Source: Oscillospiraceae bacterium (GTDB taxonomy: Bacteria; Bacillota; Clostridia; Oscillospirales; Oscillospiraceae). Taken from it: a stretch of DNA of 8,796 bases. Both the position numbers and the translations under genes were made by a program. The DNA lies in assembly GCA_017480395.1 (NCBI GenBank), contig JAFVAS010000238.1:1-8796 (forward strand), read 5' to 3'. The notes beneath the pieces were generated by a model. It saw only the letters and a list, made by a program, of their open reading frames with translations, searched no databases and was not told the DNA's origin. Below are positions 5,810-8,796 of this stretch, piece by piece. Numbering within the stretch: position 1 is the stretch's first letter; every line of letters starts with the position of its first letter.

Positions 5810-6825
5810 GGTGCCTGGCCTTTACCGACCGGGGGTTTGCCCTGGCCGTCCGCCTGGCCGACCAATTGCACGGCACCGCCGACCGCTGCGGACAGCCCCT
5901 GGGGCTGGACGCGTGGACGAGGGAGGCTTTTTCCGAAGAGGACGCGCTGATCTTTGTCGGAGCCGCGGGCATTGCCGTCCGGGCCATCGCGCCCTATGTC
6001 AGGAGCAAGACCAGCGATCCCGCTGTGGTGGTGGTGGATGAGAACGGGGCGTTCGCCATCCCGATTCTGAGCGGCCACCTGGGGGGAGCCAACGACCTGG
6101 CCCGGCGCATTTCCGCCCTCTGCGGCGCCGTTCCCGTCATCACCACGGCCACCGATGGCCGGGGCGTCTTCGCGGTGGATGAGTGGGCCAAGCGGCAGCG
6201 CTGCGCCATCGGGAACCCGGCGGCCATCAAGCGCCTCTCCGCCGCTCTGCTCGCTGGGGAGCGGGTGGGGGTGTGCAGCGACTATCCCATCTCCGGCCCG
6301 CTGCCCGAGGGGCTGTTCTGGGCGGAGGAGGGGAGCTGTGACCTGCGCCTCTCGCTGTACGCCCGGGAGGGCAGCGCCCTCCACGTCGTCCCCCGCATCG
6401 CGGTGCTGGGGGTGGGCTGTAAAAAAGGGACAAGCGCGGAGCAACTGGAGTCCGTTTTTGTAAGGCTTTTGGACTTGACAGGCATTGTCCCATCGGCGAT
6501 CTGTCGGGTGGCTACCCTCGACCGGAAGGCCGACGAGCCGGGGCTGACCGCCTTTTGCCGCCGCCACGGCTGGGAAATGAGCGCCTACTCTGCGGAGGCG
6601 CTGCGGGTGGTGGAGGGGACGTTCTCCGCCTCCCCCTTTGTGGAGCGCACCGTGGGCGTGGACAACGTCTGCGAGCGCGCCGCCGTGCTGGACAGCGGCG
6701 GAGATTTGATGCAAACAAAATTCGCCCTTGAGGGCGTGACCATGGCGCTGGCATGTATGCCCTACGCGCCGGATTGGAGATGGCAGGATGAAGATTGTCT
6801 ATCTGGTGGGCCTGGGCCCCGGTGA
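5806..6825 (+). CDS. cbiG: CbiG, cobalt-precorrin-5A hydrolase
   Basis: Opens the delta-lactone of cobalt-precorrin-5A and releases the extruded two-carbon unit as acetaldehyde, giving cobalt-precorrin-5B. CbiG is specific to the anaerobic route. It has 339 residues in the three-part CbiG architecture. The N domain contains FVGAAGIAVRAIAPYVRSK (50-68) and ILSGHLGGANDLAR (87-100), both strongly family-typical. A variable middle section follows (about 105-195), then the C domain beginning IAVLGVGCKKGTSAEQLESV (198-217), with SPFVERTVGVDNVCERAA (276-293) and KFALEGVTMA (305-314). The ATG at 5806 has GGGAGG 7 bases upstream and overlaps the cbiF stop by 4 bases. The 3' end runs 38 bases into cbiH, so the last dozen residues (DEDCLSGGPGPR) are encoded over the cbiH start and are probably not functional. 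Bases 6421-6480 are AT-richer than the rest. Confidence 0.96.
   Translation: MRCLAFTDRGFALAVRLADQLHGTADRCGQPLGLDAWTREAFSEEDALIFVGAAGIAVRAIAPYVRSKTSDPAVVVVDENGAFAIPILSGHLGGANDLARRISALCGAVPVITTATDGRGVFAVDEWAKRQRCAIGNPAAIKRLSAALLAGERVGVCSDYPISGPLPEGLFWAEEGSCDLRLSLYAREGSALHVVPRIAVLGVGCKKGTSAEQLESVFVRLLDLTGIVPSAICRVATLDRKADEPGLTAFCRRHGWEMSAYSAEALRVVEGTFSASPFVERTVGVDNVCERAAVLDSGGDLMQTKFALEGVTMALACMPYAPDWRWQDEDCLSGGPGPR
6776..6779 (+). promoter_or_regulatory. Ribosome binding site for cbiH inside cbiG
   Basis: GGAG lies 8 bases before the ATG at 6788, within the end of the cbiG coding region, and supports that start and the 38-base gene overlap. Confidence 0.6.
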
Positions 6826-7519
6826 GGCGGGGCAGATGACCGCGCGGGCGGTGGAGGCCATGGAGCGCGCCGATGTGCTGTGCGGCTATACCGTCTATGT
6901 CGATCTGGTTCGCTCCCGCTTTCCGGACAAGGAGACTTATACCACCCCGATGACCCGGGAGCTGGAGCGGTGCCGCTGGGCACTGGAGACGGCGAACCGG
7001 GGCAAATCGGTGGCCATGCTCTGCTCCGGGGACGCCGGGGTGTACGGCATGGCCGGGCCGGTGCTGGAGCTGGCGGAGGAGTTCCCGGAGGTGGAGATCG
7101 AGGTGGTGCCCGGTGTGACCGCCGCCAACTCCGGGGCGGCGGTGCTGGGTGCGCCGCTGATGCACGATTTCTGCGTCATCTCCCTGTCTGACCGGCTCAC
7201 GCCCTGGGAGACCATTGCAAAGCGCCTGCGCTGCGCCGCAGTGGGGGATTTCGCCCTTTGTATCTATAATCCCTGCTCCCGCCACCGCCCCGACCACCTG
7301 CGCCGCGCCTGCGACATCCTGCTGGAGGACAAGTCCCCGGACACGGTCTGCGGCTGGGTGCGCAACATCGGACGGACGGGACAGGAATGCGCGGTGCTCT
7401 CCCTGGCGCAGCTGCGGGAGGCGGAGCTGGATATGTTCACCACCGTCTTTGTCGGCTCCAGCGCCACCCGGATGCTGGGGAAGAAGATGGTCACTCCTCG
7501 GGGATACGAGACGAAATGA
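6788..7519 (+). CDS. cbiH: CbiH, cobalt-factor III (precorrin-3B) C17-methyltransferase, ring contraction
   Basis: Methylates C17 and drives contraction of the macrocycle, turning cobalt-factor III into cobalt-precorrin-4 (or cobalt-factor IV). It has 243 residues and a class III tetrapyrrole methylase fold. Motifs: VGLGPGEAGQMTARA (7-21), CGYTVYVDLV (32-41), CSGDAGVYGMAG (79-90), VVPGVTAANSGAAVLGAPLM (106-125) followed by HDFCVISLSDRLTPWE, and DFALCIYNPCSRHRP (154-168). The 'GDAGVYGMAG' and 'SLSD-LTPWE' blocks are specific to CbiH/CobJ. The length matches the short enterobacterial form; it lacks the C-terminal iron-sulfur extension known from Bacillus megaterium CbiH60. The start has GGAG at 8 bases and lies inside cbiG. 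The stop overlaps the cbiJ start as ATGA. Confidence 0.96.
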   Translation: MKIVYLVGLGPGEAGQMTARAVEAMERADVLCGYTVYVDLVRSRFPDKETYTTPMTRELERCRWALETANRGKSVAMLCSGDAGVYGMAGPVLELAEEFPEVEIEVVPGVTAANSGAAVLGAPLMHDFCVISLSDRLTPWETIAKRLRCAAVGDFALCIYNPCSRHRPDHLRRACDILLEDKSPDTVCGWVRNIGRTGQECAVLSLAQLREAELDMFTTVFVGSSATRMLGKKMVTPRGYETK

Positions 7520-8244
7520 AGAAGCTGTTGTTGTTTGGCGGCACCACCGAGGGGCGGCTGCTGGCTCAGAAGCTGTGTCAGCAGGGGCACGCCGTCACCG
7601 TCAGCGTGGCCACCGCCCTGGGGGCGGAGGAGCTGCGGGAGCTGCCCGTCGCCGTCCTGACCGGTAGGCTGGATCAGGGGGAGATGGAGGCGCTGATCCC
7701 GGATTACCAGATGGTCATTGACGCCACCCATCCCTATGCCCGGGAGGTCAGCCGCAATCTGCGATCTGCATGCCATAGCTGCGGCGTCCCCCTGCGGCGG
7801 GTGCTGCGGGAGGAGAGCCCGGCGCAGGGCTGCGTCCGGGTGGGCAGCTGTGCCGAGGCGGCGGAATTTTTGAAGGGCCAGAGCGGCAATGTGCTGATTG
7901 CCACTGGGGCCAAGGAGCTGGCCGCCTTTGCCGGACTGGAGCCGGGCCGCCTCTATGCCCGGGTGCTGCCCACCCATGAGGGGCTGAGCGCCTGCGAGGC
8001 GCTGGGGCTGCCCCATCGCAATATCCTGGCCCTCCAGGGGCCGTTCACCCGGCGGATGAACGCCGCCATGCTGGAGCAATATCATGTGCGCTGGCTGGTC
8101 ACCAAGGACGGGGGCAGGGCGGGAGGCTTTGCGGAAAAGCTGGCTGCGGCCCAGGAGGTGGGCGCGTCCCTGGTCCTGGTGGAGCGGCCCCGGGAGGACG
8201 GGGCCAGCATGGAAGAACTTTTGGCGGAGCTGCAAGGGGTGTGA
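7516..8244 (+). CDS. cbiJ: CbiJ, cobalt-precorrin-6A reductase
   Basis: Reduces the macrocycle of cobalt-precorrin-6A to cobalt-precorrin-6B; the CbiJ/CobK family uses a reduced nicotinamide cofactor. It has 242 residues, a normal length. The N-terminus, KLLLFGGTTEGRLLAQKL (3-20), is the family's dinucleotide-type strand-loop-helix. It is followed by MVIDATHPYAREVSRN (66-81), a hallmark of the family, then IATGAKEL, ARVLPTHEGL, LALQGPF and the C-terminal LVTKDGGRAGGFAEKLAAA. In this last block the family usually has a Ser in a K-[DN]-SGG type motif; here it reads KDGG. The frame is open well upstream into cbiH, but the ATG at 7516 starts directly before the first strand and overlaps the cbiH stop by 4 bases, so it is the start. 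The SD is weak (GAG at 7508-7510 or GGGGA at 7500-7504), and coupling to cbiH termination is likely. cbiE begins 4 bases after the stop. Confidence 0.95.
   Translation: MKKLLLFGGTTEGRLLAQKLCQQGHAVTVSVATALGAEELRELPVAVLTGRLDQGEMEALIPDYQMVIDATHPYAREVSRNLRSACHSCGVPLRRVLREESPAQGCVRVGSCAEAAEFLKGQSGNVLIATGAKELAAFAGLEPGRLYARVLPTHEGLSACEALGLPHRNILALQGPFTRRMNAAMLEQYHVRWLVTKDGGRAGGFAEKLAAAQEVGASLVLVERPREDGASMEELLAELQGV
8234..8239 (+). promoter_or_regulatory. Ribosome binding site deciding the cbiE start
   Basis: AAGGGG lies 9 bases before the ATG at 8249. The earlier ATG at 8244 meets a stop after one further codon, so 8249 is the start. Confidence 0.6.
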
Positions 8245-8248
8245 TGGA

Positions 8249-8796
8249 ATGAAGCTTGTCACATTGCTGGGGGCCGGATGCGGCCCGAGGCAGGGCTTGA
8301 CCGCCCAGGCGCAGGAGCGGCTGGAGCGTGCGGAGCTGGTGCTGGGGGCGCAGCGTCTGCTGGACGCCCTGCCGGTGCTGACGGCGGAGCGGGTCCCGGC
8401 GGTTCGCAGCGGAGACCTTCTGGCGCGGATTCAGGACGGCGGCGAGGCGCGCATCTGCGTGGTGTTCAGCGGCGACGCCGGGTTCCATTCCGGGGCGCGG
8501 ACGTTGATCCCGCTGCTGGAGGAGCAGGGGATCAACTACGAGGTGCTCCCCGGCATCTCCAGCGTGCAGGCGCTCTCGGCGCGGCTGGGTCGGCCCTGGG
8601 AGGATTGGCGCCTGTGCTCGGCCCACGGGGCCAAATGCGACCCGGTGTTCGAGGTGTGCCAGGGCAAGCCGGCTTTCTTCCTGACCGGCGGTTCCGACGG
8701 CCCGGCGGAGATCTGCCGGGCGCTGACGGAGTGCGGCCTGGGGGAGCTGGAGGCCGTTGTGGGGGAAAACCTCGGCTATGCGGAGGAGACCCTCCA
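8249..8796 (+). CDS. cbiE: CbiE, cobalt-precorrin-7 C5-methyltransferase, 3' truncated (possibly a CbiET fusion)
   Basis: Methylates C5 late in corrin formation, using S-adenosylmethionine on cobalt-precorrin-7. The frame starts at an ATG with AAGGGG 9 bases upstream and is still open at the window end, giving 182 visible residues. It has a class III tetrapyrrole methylase fold. The glycine loop is LLGAGCGPRQGLTAQA (6-21), then VLGAQRLLDALP (31-42), VVFSGDAGFHSGA (71-83) and VLPGISSVQALSARLG (99-114) leading into PWEDW and the SAHG motif (124-127). The 'VLGAQRLL', 'SGDAGFHSGA' and 'PGISSVQ' blocks identify CbiE rather than CbiL, CbiF or CbiH. Arg usually follows SAHG in this family; here it is Ala. 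Stand-alone CbiE is about 200 residues. Fusions to CbiT (C15 methylation and decarboxylation) are about 400, and the window ends too early to tell which this is. Confidence 0.94.
   Translation, partial: MKLVTLLGAGCGPRQGLTAQAQERLERAELVLGAQRLLDALPVLTAERVPAVRSGDLLARIQDGGEARICVVFSGDAGFHSGARTLIPLLEEQGINYEVLPGISSVQALSARLGRPWEDWRLCSAHGAKCDPVFEVCQGKPAFFLTGGSDGPAEICRALTECGLGELEAVVGENLGYAEETL

Noticed and set aside
6421..6427. A6G heptamer as a programmed frameshift site in cbiG
   Set aside because: The codon phase is AAA AAA GGG, not the A-AAA-AAG phase needed for -1 slippage, and the normal frame encodes the conserved CbiG C domain.
6475..6503. Possible internal promoter: TTGACA followed 17 bases later by GATCTG
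   Set aside because: The -35 hexamer is perfect, but the -10 hexamer matches TATAAT poorly and the site lies inside the cbiG C domain.
7264..8262. 332-residue minus-strand frame opposite cbiH and cbiJ
   Set aside because: Shadow of two well-identified genes, with no protein-like features.
1..8796. tRNA, rRNA, CRISPR array, insertion sequence or defence system
   Set aside because: None seen. The whole window is accounted for by ten adjoining genes, with gaps of at most 4 bases.

Overview
The window is one uninterrupted plus-strand gene cluster, GC-rich apart from a few short patches. It reads as part of an anaerobic (early-cobalt-insertion) cobalamin biosynthesis operon led by an ABC importer. 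A lipid-anchored binding protein and Shine-Dalgarno sites of the AGGAG type suggest a monoderm bacterium. With the GC-rich codon use and the anaerobic Cbi set, my best guess is a high-GC anaerobic Firmicute of the gut Oscillospiraceae kind (Oscillibacter or Flavonifractor-like). That placement is an inference from general impression, not a search result.

Layout: bases 1-3243 encode a class III (Fec/Btu-type) importer. It consists of a substrate-binding lipoprotein whose 5' end is cut off by the window edge, a FecCD-family permease, and an ATPase carrying an extra C-terminal domain of about 115 residues. Bases 3233-8796 encode seven corrin-ring enzymes in the order cbiD, cbiL, cbiF, cbiG, cbiH, cbiJ, cbiE, the last cut off by the right edge. 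Genes are separated by 1-4 bases or overlap by 4, 11, 38 or 64 bases. There is no intergenic space for internal terminators or riboswitches, and translational coupling is likely throughout.

Function: by established pathway knowledge the enzymes act in the order CbiL (C20 methylation), CbiH (C17 methylation and ring contraction), CbiF (C11 methylation), CbiG (lactone opening with loss of the two-carbon fragment), CbiD (C1 methylation), CbiJ (reduction), CbiE (C5 methylation). This covers the path from cobalt-factor II to the C5 methylation step. The window does not show the cobalt chelatase (CbiK/CbiX), CbiT, CbiC, the amidases CbiA/CbiP or the nucleotide-loop genes. The first gene begins before the window, so any leader with a cobalamin riboswitch would also lie outside it. 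The transporter presumably brings in a corrinoid or a metal complex; the sequence alone does not decide which.

Most of the window is canonical. The items most worth a second look are the C-terminal domain on the ATPase, the unresolved substrate of the importer fused to this operon, and the long coding overlap between cbiD and cbiL.
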